Shown: positions 28,000 through 36,513 of the stretch, piece by piece
Numbering within the stretch: position 1 is the first letter of the stretch
Layout of the letters: every line of letters begins with the position of its first letter
Source of the DNA: Rhodococcus sp. NBC_00297
GTDB taxonomy: Bacteria; Actinomycetota; Actinomycetes; Mycobacteriales; Mycobacteriaceae
Length of the DNA: 64,000 bases
NCBI RefSeq assembly: GCF_036173065.1
Contig: NZ_CP108041.1
Location: 310,001 to 374,000 of the forward strand
Direction: 5' to 3'
The notes under the pieces: model-generated
Database searches by the model: none
Told to the model about the DNA's origin: nothing
What the model saw: the letters and a program-made list of their open reading frames with translations, nothing else
Translations under genes and position numbers: made by a program

Positions 28000-28679
28000 C
28001 CAGCCGTGCTGTCCGGCTCGATCCGGTTGGCCTTCGGCTGGATCGGAATGATGTCGCGGGCACCGGCGGAGTTGCGGACGGCCAGTACACGCTGGAACAC
28101 CGTGACGATGCTCGCCGCGGCCAGAAAGTACGTCGCGACGGGCAGAGCGAACTGCAGCCAGGTGAGATCGGCGAGTTGGCCGATGCCGGTGAGCCCGGAT
28201 CCGACGAGGACGATCACCAGGCGGTCCGGACGTTCGATCAGGCCGCCGTCGGCGGACAGTCCGCTCGCCTCGGCACGGGCCTTGGCGTAGGAGATGACCT
28301 GCGACGTGACCAGACACACGAGCATCGCGACGAACAGCGGCCGATCGTTCTGGTGGAAGACCGCCCACCACGACAACCCGGCGAAGATGGCGCCGTCGGC
28401 CACGCGGTCGCACGTCGCATCGAGCACGGCGCCGTACTTGCTGCCGCCGCCCCGCGCACGTGCCATCGCACCGTCGAGCATGTCGAACATGACGAACAGC
28501 CAGATCACCAGCGTGCCGATGAACAGATGGTCCGCGGGGAACAGCGTGATCGCGGCGACGACGCTCGCGACGGTGCCGATGATGGTGACGGAGTCCGGCG
28601 TGAGACCCGTGCTGTTGAGGGCGCGGCCCAGCGGCGCGGTGACCTTGGACGCCGATGCCCTACCGAAGATGCTCAGCAC
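27996..28679 (-). CDS. pgsA: Phosphatidylinositol phosphate synthase (CDP-alcohol phosphatidyltransferase)
   Basis: 227 aa integral membrane enzyme. The CDP-alcohol phosphotransferase motif DG-x2-AR-x8-G-x3-D-x3-D reads DGAMARARGGGSKYGAVLDA then TCD. By position (Rv2612c homologue, next to the PIM genes) it should make phosphatidylinositol phosphate from CDP-diacylglycerol and inositol 1-phosphate. About five to six hydrophobic segments are visible. The GTG at 28679 gives the typical MLSIFGRASASKVTAPLG start and is 7 bases from the HIT gene stop. Confidence 0.94.
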   Translation of the reverse strand: MLSIFGRASASKVTAPLGRALNSTGLTPDSVTIIGTVASVVAAITLFPADHLFIGTLVIWLFVMFDMLDGAMARARGGGSKYGAVLDATCDRVADGAIFAGLSWWAVFHQNDRPLFVAMLVCLVTSQVISYAKARAEASGLSADGGLIERPDRLVIVLVGSGLTGIGQLADLTWLQFALPVATYFLAAASIVTVFQRVLAVRNSAGARDIIPIQPKANRIEPDSTAG

Positions 28680-28686
28680 GACGGAG

Positions 28687-29247
28687 TCAGTCCTTCCACG
28701 CGGCGGCGAGCAACGCGCGAGTGTCTCGGAGGAGTTGCGGCATGACCTTCGCACCGCCGATGACGGTGATGAAGTTGGCGTCACCGCCCCACCGCGGGAC
28801 GACGTGCTGGTGCAGGTGCTCGGCGAGCGAACCGCCTGCGGGCGCACCGAGATTGAGCCCGACGTTGAACCCGTGCGGGCGTGAGACCCGCTTCATCGTG
28901 CGGATCGCGTGCTGCGTGAATCGCATCAGCTCCACGCTCTCCTCGTCCGTGAGGTCCTCGAGGTCGGCCACCTTGCGGTACGGCACCACCATCAGGTGAC
29001 CCGGGTTGTACGGGTAGAGATTCAGCACCGCGTACACGTGCTCTCCGCGCGCGACGATGAGCCCGTCCTCGTCCTCCAGCGTGGGAATCTGGGTGAACGG
29101 CTCCGACGCCATCTTGTCGTCGACCTTCGGAGCCGTCGCGATGTAGGACATCCGGTGCGGCGACCAGAGCCGCTGAAGGCGGTCCTCGTCACCCGTCCCG
29201 GTGTCCACGATGGCTCCCGCGTCGGCGGTGGCGTCGTCCTCGCTCAT
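28687..29247 (-). CDS. HIT-family protein, AP4A phosphorylase type (Rv2613c homologue)
   Basis: 186 aa, cytoplasmic. The histidine triad reads [13 protein letters not shown], and the upstream block [33 protein letters not shown] is typical of the family. The M. tuberculosis homologue Rv2613c has been characterised as a diadenosine tetraphosphate phosphorylase, so the same activity is likely here. Its start overlaps the thrS stop by ATGA. Aminoacyl-tRNA synthetases produce AP4A, which makes this coupling to thrS functionally sensible (inference). Confidence 0.9.
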   Translation of the reverse strand: MSEDDATADAGAIVDTGTGDEDRLQRLWSPHRMSYIATAPKVDDKMASEPFTQIPTLEDEDGLIVARGEHVYAVLNLYPYNPGHLMVVPYRKVADLEDLTDEESVELMRFTQHAIRTMKRVSRPHGFNVGLNLGAPAGGSLAEHLHQHVVPRWGGDANFITVIGGAKVMPQLLRDTRALLAAAWKD

Positions 29248-31313
29248 GCTCCGTCACTCCCGCCGGGGATGGTGTCGAAGGTGTCCGCCGTCGGGGACTC
29301 GTTGCGGCGCTGCGCCACCCAGGAGGCGACCGCATTGACCGCGTCGTCGACGGGGACACCGTTGATCTGGGTGCCGTCGCGGAAGCGGAAGCTCACCGCA
29401 CCGGCATCCGCGTCGTTCTGCCCGGCCAGCAGCATGAACGGCACCTTCTGCGTGGTGTGGTTGCGGATCTTCTTCTGCATGCGGTCGTCACTGGCGTCGA
29501 CCTCGGCGCGGATGCCCGCCTTCCGCAGCGCGGCGATCACACCGAAGAGGTGGTCCGCGTACGCCTCGGCGACGGGGATGCCCACCACCTGCACGGGGGC
29601 GAGCCACGCCGGGAAGGCACCCGCGTAGTGCTCGGTCAGCACACCGAAGAAGCGTTCGATGGAACCGAACAGTGCGCGGTGGATCATGACGGGGCGCGTC
29701 TTCACACCGTCGCTGCCGGTGTACTCGAGGCCGAAACGATCGGGCAGGTTGAAGTCGAGCTGGATGGTCGACATCTGCCACGTCCGGCCGAGCGCGTCCT
29801 TCGCCTGCACCGAGATCTTGGGTCCGTAGAACGCGGCGCCGCCCGGATCGGGAACGAGGTGCAGCCCGGAGGCCGCGGCGACCTCGGCGAGGGTGGCGGT
29901 GGCCTCCTCCCACACCTCGTCGGAGCCGACGGACTTGTCGGGGTTGCGGGTCGACAACTCGAGGTAGAAGTCGTCGAGTCCGTAGTCCTTCAGCAGTCCG
30001 AGGACGAAGTTCAGGGTGTTCGTGAGCTCGTCGTGCATCTGCTCACGGGTGCAGTAGATGTGCGCGTCGTCCTGCGTCATGCCGCGTACTCGGGTCAGAC
30101 CATGGATGACGCCCGACTTCTCGTAGCGGTACACCGACCCGAACTCGAAGAGCCGCAACGGGAGCTCGCGGTACGAGCGGCCGCGGGAGTCGAAGATCAG
30201 GTTGTGCATCGGGCAGTTCATCGGCTTGAGGTAGTAGTCCTGGCCGGGCTTGCGCACCGTGCCGTCCTCGGCGAGTTCCGCGTCGAGATGCATCGCGGGG
30301 AACATGCCGTCCTTGTACCAGTCGAGGTGACCGGAGACCTCGTACAGCGTGCTCTTGGTGATGTGCGGTGAGTAGACGAACTCGTAGCCCTGCTCGACAT
30401 GGCGCTGGCGCGAGTAATCCTCGAGCTCCTTGCGCACGATGCCACCCTTGGGGTGGAAGACCGGCAGGCCGGATCCCAACTCGTCGGGGAAGCTGAACAG
30501 GTCGAGCTCCGACCCCAGCTTGCGGTGATCGCGACGCTCGGCCTCCGCGAGGAGCTCGAGGTACGCGTCGAGCGCCTCCTGCGACTCCCAGGCGGTGCCG
30601 TACACGCGCTGTAGATCGGCCTTCGACTGATCGCCGCGCCAGTACGCGGCCGAGCTGCGGGTGAGCTTGAACGCCGGGATGTACTTGGTGGTGGGCACGT
30701 GCGGTCCGCGGCACAGATCGCCCCACTCGCGATCGCCGGTCCGCGGGTTCAGGTTGTCGTAGGCGGTGAGCTCTCCCCCGCCCACCTCCATGACCTCGGG
30801 ATCGTCGACCGAGCCCTTGTCGTCGACGAGTTCGAGCTTGTACGGCTCGTCGGCCAGCTCGGCCTTGGCGGCGTCGAGGGAGTCGTAGACGCGCCGCGAG
30901 AACCGCTGACCACTCTTGATGATCTGCTTCATCTTCTTCTCGAGCTTGGTCAGGTCCTCCGGAGTGAACGGGTTCTCCACGTCGAAGTCGTAGTAGAAGC
31001 CGTTCTCGATGGGCGGGCCGATGCCCAGCTTCGCGTTCGGGAACATCTCCTGGACCGCCTGGGCCAGCACGTGCGCGGCCGAGTGGCGGATGACGCTGCG
31101 GCCGTCCTCGCTGTCGGCGCGCACGGGCTCGACCTCGGTGTCCGCCTCGGGAGCCCACGACAGGTCGCGGAGTCGACCCTCCTCGTCCCGGACCACCACG
31201 ATGGCGTCCGGCCCCTTGTTGGGAAGGCCGGTGTCGCGCAGCGCCGTTCCGGCGGTCGTCCCTGCGGCCACGCTGATGCGAGGTGCGAGGACAGCGGAAT
31301 CGGGCATGCTCAC
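29244..31313 (-). CDS. thrS: Threonine--tRNA ligase
   Basis: 689 aa. Charges tRNA-Thr. TGS-like N-terminus, then the editing domain with [19 protein letters not shown] and [16 protein letters not shown]. The class II core follows, with [10 protein letters not shown] (zinc Cys and His), [32 protein letters not shown] and the anticodon domain. All look intact. GTG 31313 with AGGAG upstream is the likely start (a second possible start is ATG 31307). It heads the run to HIT, pgsA, acyltransferase, pimA and the NUDIX gene. No T-box-like leader was seen in the 131 bases upstream. Confidence 0.97.
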   Translation of the reverse strand: MSMPDSAVLAPRISVAAGTTAGTALRDTGLPNKGPDAIVVVRDEEGRLRDLSWAPEADTEVEPVRADSEDGRSVIRHSAAHVLAQAVQEMFPNAKLGIGPPIENGFYYDFDVENPFTPEDLTKLEKKMKQIIKSGQRFSRRVYDSLDAAKAELADEPYKLELVDDKGSVDDPEVMEVGGGELTAYDNLNPRTGDREWGDLCRGPHVPTTKYIPAFKLTRSSAAYWRGDQSKADLQRVYGTAWESQEALDAYLELLAEAERRDHRKLGSELDLFSFPDELGSGLPVFHPKGGIVRKELEDYSRQRHVEQGYEFVYSPHITKSTLYEVSGHLDWYKDGMFPAMHLDAELAEDGTVRKPGQDYYLKPMNCPMHNLIFDSRGRSYRELPLRLFEFGSVYRYEKSGVIHGLTRVRGMTQDDAHIYCTREQMHDELTNTLNFVLGLLKDYGLDDFYLELSTRNPDKSVGSDEVWEEATATLAEVAAASGLHLVPDPGGAAFYGPKISVQAKDALGRTWQMSTIQLDFNLPDRFGLEYTGSDGVKTRPVMIHRALFGSIERFFGVLTEHYAGAFPAWLAPVQVVGIPVAEAYADHLFGVIAALRKAGIRAEVDASDDRMQKKIRNHTTQKVPFMLLAGQNDADAGAVSFRFRDGTQINGVPVDDAVNAVASWVAQRRNESPTADTFDTIPGGSDGA

Positions 31314-31343
31314 GGTGATGCGCTCCTACGGACGTGGGTCGGT

Positions 31344-31362
31344 GCCGCCCGGGTGGGGCGGC
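31344..31362. terminator. Weak hairpin between the FhuF-like gene and thrS
   Basis: GCCGCCC and GGGCGGC form a 7-bp stem with a 5-base loop. It could end the FhuF-like transcript or lie in the thrS leader. No T tract. Confidence 0.35.
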
Positions 31363-31444
31363 GGCGACAGGTGTGGGTCGGGTGTCGTGCACAGCGTATC
31401 GGCATCGGGGACGCGGCAGACACCTCGCCCGAACGCCTGGCGCG

Positions 31445-32200
31445 TCAGAGAAGCGCCGACCACCGTCGGGCTCTGTCCTCGGGGGTACGACGCGGGCAGC
31501 TGACGCACATGTCGACCCCGGCCTCGAAGACCAGACAGCACGATCCACGACGGACGACACGGCGCGAGTGCGCATCCGGCGCACTCGCAGTCGCCGGTGT
31601 GACGATCGCGTCCGCCGTCACGTCCACGAGACGCGGTTCGGGGAACCGGTGCGTCCGAGCCTGCGACGTGAGGAGCCGCGCCATCGCGGTGGCGTCGGCC
31701 ACGCGTCCGAGTGCGGAGGCCACGTCGAGCACCCGGTTGGCCACGGAGTCCGAGGCGATCGCCCACAGGCTCGGTGCGGACAGCCCCGGCACGCGCTGTG
31801 CGAGCCCCCCGACCAGGCGCTCGACCAGGTCCGCCACGACTGTGCCCGCCGACGTCGCCACCGTGGGCGACATCAGTGCGGCAACGGTCCCGGTGTCGCC
31901 GATGGCCACCACCGCATCGGGATCCGTCGGGTCGACGCAGTGCCCGGTGACGAGCATCTGAGCGCCGAGGACCAGTGCGAGCGTCGAGCTGGAGCCGTAC
32001 CACCACAGCGTCGCGCACGTGGTGTCCGAGACGTCGGGCCACCGCGCGGCGGACCGAGCCAGTGCGACGTCCAGCAGCGCTGGATCGGGGATGTCCCAGC
32101 CGTCCCCGGGCGGGACCACCATGAGGTTCGCGGTCCACGGCAGCGCCTTCGCGGTGCGCGTGACGACGTCCGCGGCGGTCAGAGTGGGCTCTGCAGCCAC
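31445..32200 (-). CDS. FhuF-like (2Fe-2S) protein
   Basis: 251 aa. The C-terminal cysteines SCC (221, 222) and CVSC (232, 235) match the unusual cluster motif of FhuF, a ferric-siderophore reductase; here the gap between the pairs is nine residues, one shorter than in E. coli FhuF. The body lacks other strong motifs but LWWYGSSSTLALVL fits the FhuF-type region. The start is uncertain: GTG 32200 gives MAAEPTLTAADVVTRTAKALP and overlaps the upstream membrane-protein gene by 22 bases. Reductive iron release is inference. Confidence 0.7.
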   Translation of the reverse strand: MAAEPTLTAADVVTRTAKALPWTANLMVVPPGDGWDIPDPALLDVALARSAARWPDVSDTTCATLWWYGSSSTLALVLGAQMLVTGHCVDPTDPDAVVAIGDTGTVAALMSPTVATSAGTVVADLVERLVGGLAQRVPGLSAPSLWAIASDSVANRVLDVASALGRVADATAMARLLTSQARTHRFPEPRLVDVTADAIVTPATASAPDAHSRRVVRRGSCCLVFEAGVDMCVSCPRRTPEDRARRWSALL

Positions 32201-32688
32201 GCCCAGTCCAGGCCCACCCAACCGGCGACCAGCTCGAGGGCGCCGAGCAGCCACAGCGTGGCGAGCACGACCACGGTGGTCAACAGTGCGCCGAGTCCCT
32301 TGACGACGATGTTCTGCCGACCGAACCACTCCATGAACGTGTCGTACCGGGCCCGCACCCAGTGCAGGACGGTCTTGGCCCACGCGAACTCCGAGGCGAG
32401 GATGCCGAGACCGGCGAAGACGATGAGCCATCCGGGACCGGGATACGGGATGGCGACGATGCCGAGGGCGAGGACGACGGTTCCCACCGCGGCCACCGCG
32501 ATGCGGTAGGCACGATCCACGGTCGGGCGCGAGGCGATGCCGTCACGCCACTCGCGGTACCGGCTGCGCTCCTCGCGCCCGCGGCTGCCGCGCTCACGCG
32601 ATCCGGAGTCCGTCACCGCGGACGGGTCGGCAGTCGCTGCGCGCTCTGCGGGGGCGACCCTGTCTGCGGGGGCCTTGTCGGTACTCAC
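32179..32688 (-). CDS. TIGR02611 family membrane protein (PGPGW motif)
   Basis: 169 aa. A charged Arg/Glu/Ser-rich N-terminus (about 60 residues) precedes two hydrophobic segments. The second contains the diagnostic IPYPGPGWLIVFAGLGILAS. A third hydrophobic stretch (about 133-155) follows FMEWFGRQNIVVKGLG. The function of this family is unknown. GTG 32688 is the apparent start, without a strong RBS. The downstream FhuF-like gene overlaps its end. Confidence 0.85.
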   Translation of the reverse strand: MSTDKAPADRVAPAERAATADPSAVTDSGSRERGSRGREERSRYREWRDGIASRPTVDRAYRIAVAAVGTVVLALGIVAIPYPGPGWLIVFAGLGILASEFAWAKTVLHWVRARYDTFMEWFGRQNIVVKGLGALLTTVVVLATLWLLGALELVAGWVGLDWAWLQSPL

Positions 32689-32729
32689 CAGGTCACCATA
32701 CCCGGGGACACCGGCCTCGGAACCGCGAA

Positions 32730-32753
32730 AGGCCCCCGCTGCAGCGAGGGCCT
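32730..32753 (-). terminator. Terminator of tRNA-Val(CAC)
   Basis: Read on the minus strand, AGGCCCTCGC and GCGGGGGCCT pair over 10 bp (one G-T pair) around a TGCA loop, followed by TTTCG. It lies 13 bases beyond the tRNA 3' end. Confidence 0.8.
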
Positions 32754-32766
32754 GTCATCTTCTCTG

Positions 32767-32838
32767 TGGTCCCGGCTGGGATCGAACCAGCGACCTTCCC
32801 GGTGTGAACGGGACGCTCTTCCACTGAGCCACGGGACC
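32767..32838 (-). tRNA. tRNA-Val (anticodon CAC)
   Basis: 72 bases. Acceptor stem GGTCCCG/CGGGACC, D-loop GGCTCAGTGG, anticodon stem TCCCG/CGGGA around TTCACAC, and T-arm with GGTTCGATCC. Discriminator A; CCA is not encoded (next bases are CAG). Confidence 0.97.
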
Positions 32839-33074
32839 GGGCAACGTGCGAGCACGTCGTCCGAACGAGGGGAAACGTTAACACGTCCCCGAGGGTGCTC
32901 CCAACACGGACCCCGACCCGCGCCGGCCACCGCTGCGGCCGACCGACCCTGCGGCGGTCGTGACAGGAGTGACGGCAGGGAAACACGGTGTGAACAGCGG
33001 ATTTGTGACTTCCGGCCGACGTGGGCTAATGTTTCGAACCGCACCACGGAGGCGGAAACGCCACCGAGGAGTGT

Positions 33075-33147
33075 GCGGACGTGGCGCAGCTGGTAGCGCA
33101 CAACCTTGCCAAGGTTGGGGTCGCGGGTTCGAATCCCGTCGTCCGCT
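33075..33147 (+). tRNA. tRNA-Gly (anticodon GCC)
   Basis: 73 bases. Acceptor GCGGACG/CGTCCGC, anticodon stem CAACC/GGTTG around TTGCCAA, T-arm GCGGGTTCGAATCCCGT. Discriminator T; CCA not encoded. First of three closely spaced plus-strand tRNAs. Confidence 0.97.
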
Positions 33148-33197
33148 CGAGGGTATCGAGTCTCCCGGTTCTCACGAGCCGGGGTTCTCGTCACCAC

Positions 33198-33268
33198 GGT
33201 GGAGTGGCCGAGTGGTGAGGCAACGGCCTGCAAAGCCGTGCACACGGGTTCGATTCCCGTCTCCACCT
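33198..33268 (+). tRNA. tRNA-Cys (anticodon GCA)
   Basis: 71 bases. Acceptor GGTGGAG/CTCCACC, anticodon stem ACGGC/GCCGT around CTGCAAA, T-arm ACGGGTTCGATTCCCGT. CCA not encoded. Confidence 0.97.
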
Positions 33269-33289
33269 CGTCACCCGACACCGGGTCCC

Positions 33290-33364
33290 GCGCGATTAGC
33301 TCAGCGGGAGAGCGCTTCCCTGACACGGAAGAGGTCACTGGTTCAATCCCAGTATCGCGCACCA
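33290..33364 (+). tRNA. tRNA-Val (anticodon GAC), CCA encoded
   Basis: 72 bases plus an encoded CCA at 33362-33364. Acceptor GCGCGAT/ATCGCGC, anticodon stem CTTCC/GGAAG around CTGACAC, T-arm CTGGTTCAATCCCAG. It is the only one of the four tRNAs here with encoded CCA, and it is followed at once by a strong terminator. Confidence 0.97.
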
Positions 33365-33368
33365 CCAC

Positions 33369-33400
33369 ACGAAGCCCCCGTCCTCGGACGGGGGCTTCGT
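33369..33400. terminator. Strong terminator after the tRNA cluster
   Basis: Perfect 15-bp arms ACGAAGCCCCCGTCC and GGACGGGGGCTTCGT with a two-base centre. It can serve both the plus-strand tRNAs and the convergent small gene ending at 33411. Confidence 0.92.
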
Positions 33401-33410
33401 GCATTCCGCC

Positions 33411-33653
33411 TCATCCCACTCGGTACCGCTCGAACAGCTCGTCGAGGTGCCGCGTCGTCGTCTCGTCGTCGACGTAGTCCACCTCGTCGCGCGTCGTCAC
33501 GTGCACGTGATCGTGGGCGTACTGGATCCACTCGAAATCCGCCACCAGCTGATCGCTGCCGTACGCGCCCGCCTCGTCGACGGCCTTCTGAACCGCTGCC
33601 TTGACCCGGTCCACGCGACCCGTGAAGTACTGCACCGTCATCTGTTCGCTCAT
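33411..33653 (-). CDS. Small acidic hypothetical protein, 80 aa
   Basis: Not recognised. The protein (starts MSEQMTVQYFTGRVDRVKAAV) is acidic, with the stretch DEVDYVDDETTTRHLDELFE near the end and no membrane segment or Cys. ATG 33653 has AGAGGAT about seven bases upstream. It ends against the shared terminator. Codon use and base composition match the neighbours, so I take it to be a real gene. Confidence 0.6.
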   Translation of the reverse strand: MSEQMTVQYFTGRVDRVKAAVQKAVDEAGAYGSDQLVADFEWIQYAHDHVHVTTRDEVDYVDDETTTRHLDELFERYRVG

Positions 33654-33849
33654 GTCGATCCTCTCGTCGTCGCCACGCTGCGGCGTCGTGACCCCGCGCC
33701 ATCGTTCGTCGTTCATCCTCCGCCTACCCGATCGTCCGGTGTCGTGAACGACACGTCTCGGACGTCGGGAGTGAGAAGACACAACGGCGATCGCCCGCCG
33801 ATCACCCGAATCGCCGTGTGCGTCCGGCGCAGGGTGATTGACTTGCCTC

Positions 33850-34146
33850 ATGCCTACCTGGGGTTGGTTCGTCGTGGCTCTCGTGGTCATCGATCTCGCC
33901 GTCGTCGTCACCTGGTTCGCGCTGCGACACCGCACCGCCGCCGCACGGACGGAGACCGTCGACCGTCATCCCGTCGACGCCGAGACTCACACCGCCGTGG
34001 CCGCTCTGGTGCACGCGCGCAAGCCGGCGCAGGCGATGTCGCTGCTGCGCGATCGCACGGGAATGCCTCTGCGACAAGCGAAGAACGTGGTGGACGCCGT
34101 GGAGGCGACGGACCGCCCCCACGCCGCCCACCCTCGATCGGCCTGA
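33850..34146 (+). CDS. Small membrane protein with ribosomal L7/L12 C-terminal-like motif
   Basis: 98 aa. One N-terminal membrane helix (about 5-25), a basic turn, and a 40-residue cytoplasmic tail. The tail AMSLLRDRTGMPLRQAKNVV (62-81) looks like the L7/L12 C-terminal motif (VReltGLgLKEAKdlVe), which in the ribosome contacts translation factors. ATG 33850 is chosen over a codon at 33838 because it places the helix at the start. It is three bases upstream of the GNAT gene, so the two are probably an operon. Function unknown. Confidence 0.7.
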   Translation: MPTWGWFVVALVVIDLAVVVTWFALRHRTAAARTETVDRHPVDAETHTAVAALVHARKPAQAMSLLRDRTGMPLRQAKNVVDAVEATDRPHAAHPRSA

Positions 34147-34149
34147 CGG

Positions 34150-34686
34150 GTGGCGACACAGCCCACGAGACGCGCCACGGACGCCGACGTGCCGGCCCTC
34201 GCCGATCTGGCGGGACGGACCTTCCCCCTGGCGTGTCCACCCGGAACGCTGCAGGAGGACATCGACCATTTCGTGGCGACCGTGCTGTCGGAGTCGGCGT
34301 TCCGCACCTACCTCGACGACGACGAGCGCATCGTGCGGGTTGCTCCGCAGGGCACGGCACTGGTCGGGTACACGATGCTGATCCTGTCGGCGTCGACCGA
34401 CCCGGACGTGTCGAGCGCCCTCACGGCCACGGACGCCGTGGAGGTGAGCAAGATGTACAGCGACCCCGCCGCCCACGGCACCGGAGTTGCTGCAGCACTG
34501 ATGGAGTCGGCCGCGGACGAGGCTCGACGGCTCGGACGCAGCGCGCTGTGGCTCGGAGTGAACCAGCAGAACGCCCGCGCGCTGGCGTTCTATCGGCGCA
34601 GCGGTTTCCGGCAGCTGGGAGAGAAGCGTTTCGCGCTGGGAGCCGTGCTGCACGAGGACTTCGTCATGCAGCGCGACCTCACCTGA
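34150..34686 (+). CDS. GNAT family N-acetyltransferase (Rv2669 homologue)
   Basis: 178 aa. The acetyl-CoA-binding motif A is visible in EVSKMYSDPAAHGTGVAAAL, followed by MESAADEARRLG. The motif B end region is visible in LWLGVNQQNARALAFYRRSGF. The acceptor is unknown. GTG 34150 follows the small membrane gene by three bases. The gene is next to the ZapE-like ATPase, as in M. tuberculosis Rv2669/Rv2670c. Confidence 0.88.
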   Translation: MATQPTRRATDADVPALADLAGRTFPLACPPGTLQEDIDHFVATVLSESAFRTYLDDDERIVRVAPQGTALVGYTMLILSASTDPDVSSALTATDAVEVSKMYSDPAAHGTGVAAALMESAADEARRLGRSALWLGVNQQNARALAFYRRSGFRQLGEKRFALGAVLHEDFVMQRDLT

Positions 34687-34708
34687 CGCCGACTCGGACG
34701 GTAGCGAC

Positions 34709-35719
34709 TCAGACGGAGGCGAAGCGCGAGAGCGCCAGCAGACGCGACGTCGCGCGCAGGTACTTCTTCCGGTATCCGCCCTGGAGCATCTCCTCGGTGA
34801 AGAGCTCGTCGAGCTTCGCACCCGACACGGTGACCGGCGTACCCGCGTCGTACAGGCGGTCGGCCAGCACGACGAGGCGCAGCGCCACGGACTGGTCGGG
34901 TGCCGCGTGGACGTTCTCGATGAAGACGGCCGTGACACCCTCGATCAACTTCCCGTAGCGCGACGGGTGCAGGGTGCTCAGATGCTTCACCAGCGCGTCG
35001 AAGTCGTCGAGCGTCGATCCCTCGACGGCCGCCGCGGCGGCTTCGATCTGGTCCGCGCCGATCGGGTCCGGAGCCGGGGGCAGGTCGCGGTGCCGGTAGT
35101 CGGGACCGTCGACACGAATGGACTCGAAGATCGAGCCGAGCTTCTTGATCTCACGCAGGAAGTCCTGAGCGGCGAAGCGACCCTCGCCCAACTGGCCGGG
35201 CAGCGTGTTGGACGTCGCGACGATGGAGACGCCCTTGGCGGCCAACTCGGTGAGCAACCGGGACACCAACATCGTGTCGCCCGGATCGTCGAGCTCGAAC
35301 TCGTCGATGCACAGCACGCTGTGACCGGACAGCTCGTCGAGCGCCTTCGTGAATCCGAGAGCTCCGACGACGTGCGTCAACTCGACGAAGGTGCCGAACG
35401 CCTTGGGCTCCGGCGACGCGTGGAAGATCGACGCCAGCAGGTGGGTCTTGCCGACGCCGAACCCACCGTCGAGGTACAGACCTGCGCCGGAGGCCGGCGT
35501 CTTCTTGCCGAACAGACCGCGCTTCCCGCCCGACCGGATCTTCGCGACCTTGCCGGCGAACTCCTCCGCCTTGCGCACGGCCTCGGCCTGCGTCGGCTCG
35601 TTCGGGTCCGGGATGTAGGACGCGAAACTCACGTCGTCGAACATCGCCGGCGGCACCATCTGGGCGATCAGCTGGTCGGCGGGCACCACGGGATCGCGGT
35701 CGACGAGGCGTTGTGGCAT
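34709..35719 (-). CDS. AFG1/ZapE-like P-loop ATPase (Rv2670c homologue)
   Basis: 336 aa. Walker A GGFGVGKTHLLAS (about 83-95), Walker B HSVLCIDEFELDDPGDTM, and the family's IVATSNTLPGQLGEGRF block place it in the AFG1/ZapE group. E. coli ZapE associates with the division ring; whether this homologue does is unknown. Start ATG 35719 is only 22 bases from the divergent RibD-like gene, so the two promoters must overlap the opposite coding regions or each other. Confidence 0.9.
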   Translation of the reverse strand: MPQRLVDRDPVVPADQLIAQMVPPAMFDDVSFASYIPDPNEPTQAEAVRKAEEFAGKVAKIRSGGKRGLFGKKTPASGAGLYLDGGFGVGKTHLLASIFHASPEPKAFGTFVELTHVVGALGFTKALDELSGHSVLCIDEFELDDPGDTMLVSRLLTELAAKGVSIVATSNTLPGQLGEGRFAAQDFLREIKKLGSIFESIRVDGPDYRHRDLPPAPDPIGADQIEAAAAAVEGSTLDDFDALVKHLSTLHPSRYGKLIEGVTAVFIENVHAAPDQSVALRLVVLADRLYDAGTPVTVSGAKLDELFTEEMLQGGYRKKYLRATSRLLALSRFASV

Positions 35720-35744
35720 GGGACGAGGTTAACGACGTGGTGTG

Positions 35745-36509
35745 ATGGCTTTTGTGCAGCGTATCGATAATGGGACCTACCTCACAGTGACCGACGACGA
35801 TCTCACCGATCTCTACGCGTATCCGGCCGAGCTCCACTCCCCCTGGATCCGCGTCAACTTCGTGGCGGGCATCGACGGTGCGGTGTCGCAGGACGGGGTG
35901 TCCGGTGGACTGGGGACCCCTGCTGACAAGGCGGTCTTCGGCGAGCTCCGCTCGCTCGCCGACGCCGTCCTGGTGGGATCGGGCACCGTCACGGCAGAGA
36001 ACTACGGCGGTGTCGAGGTGCCCGACGCGGTGCGCGCCGCGCGCACCGCGCGGGGTCAGAGCGAGGTCCCTCCGATCGTCGTGGTGACCGGCTCCGCGAG
36101 CGTCGATCCCGAGTCGACGGTGGTGACGGGCGCGGAGGTGCCGCCGATCGTGCTGACCACCTCGCACGCGCCCGAGGACAAGGTGCAGGCACTGCGCGAC
36201 GCCGGGCTCACCGTCGTCCGCGCCGACGGCGACCTCACCGGCGACGTCGTGGTCGCGCTGCTGCAGGACCTCGGCCTGCAGCGAGTGCTGTGCGAGGGCG
36301 GGCCCGGACTCTTCGGGTCGCTTCTCGCCGCGGATGTCGTCGACGAGGTCTGCGTGACCACCTCGCCCACCCTCAGCGCCGGGACCTCGGGCCGGATGGC
36401 GACGTCCGATGCCGCCGTCGACCGCCCGATGACCCCGGGCCACATCCTGCTCGACGACGACGGGACCGTCCTGGTGCGCTGGGTACGTGCGCGCGAGATG
36501 GCACGCTGA
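35745..36509 (+). CDS. RibD C-terminal-type reductase (Rv2671 homologue)
   Basis: 254 aa. Pyrimidine-reductase/DHFR-like fold: WIRVNFVAGIDGAVSQDG near the start, ADAVLVGSGTVTAENYGG, and LQRVLCEGGPGLFGSLL. There is no deaminase domain, so it is not a full RibD. The M. tuberculosis homologue Rv2671 has been described as a dihydrofolate reductase analogue linked to p-aminosalicylic acid resistance. ATG 35745 or the GTG three bases before it is the start. It is followed four bases later by the lipoprotein gene. Confidence 0.87.
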   Translation: MAFVQRIDNGTYLTVTDDDLTDLYAYPAELHSPWIRVNFVAGIDGAVSQDGVSGGLGTPADKAVFGELRSLADAVLVGSGTVTAENYGGVEVPDAVRAARTARGQSEVPPIVVVTGSASVDPESTVVTGAEVPPIVLTTSHAPEDKVQALRDAGLTVVRADGDLTGDVVVALLQDLGLQRVLCEGGPGLFGSLLAADVVDEVCVTTSPTLSAGTSGRMATSDAAVDRPMTPGHILLDDDGTVLVRWVRAREMAR

Positions 36510-36513
36510 ACGT

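Noticed and set aside
32767-33364. tRNA cluster as an integration (att) site of a genomic island
   Set aside because: No integrase, no duplicated tRNA 3' end and no compositional break nearby.
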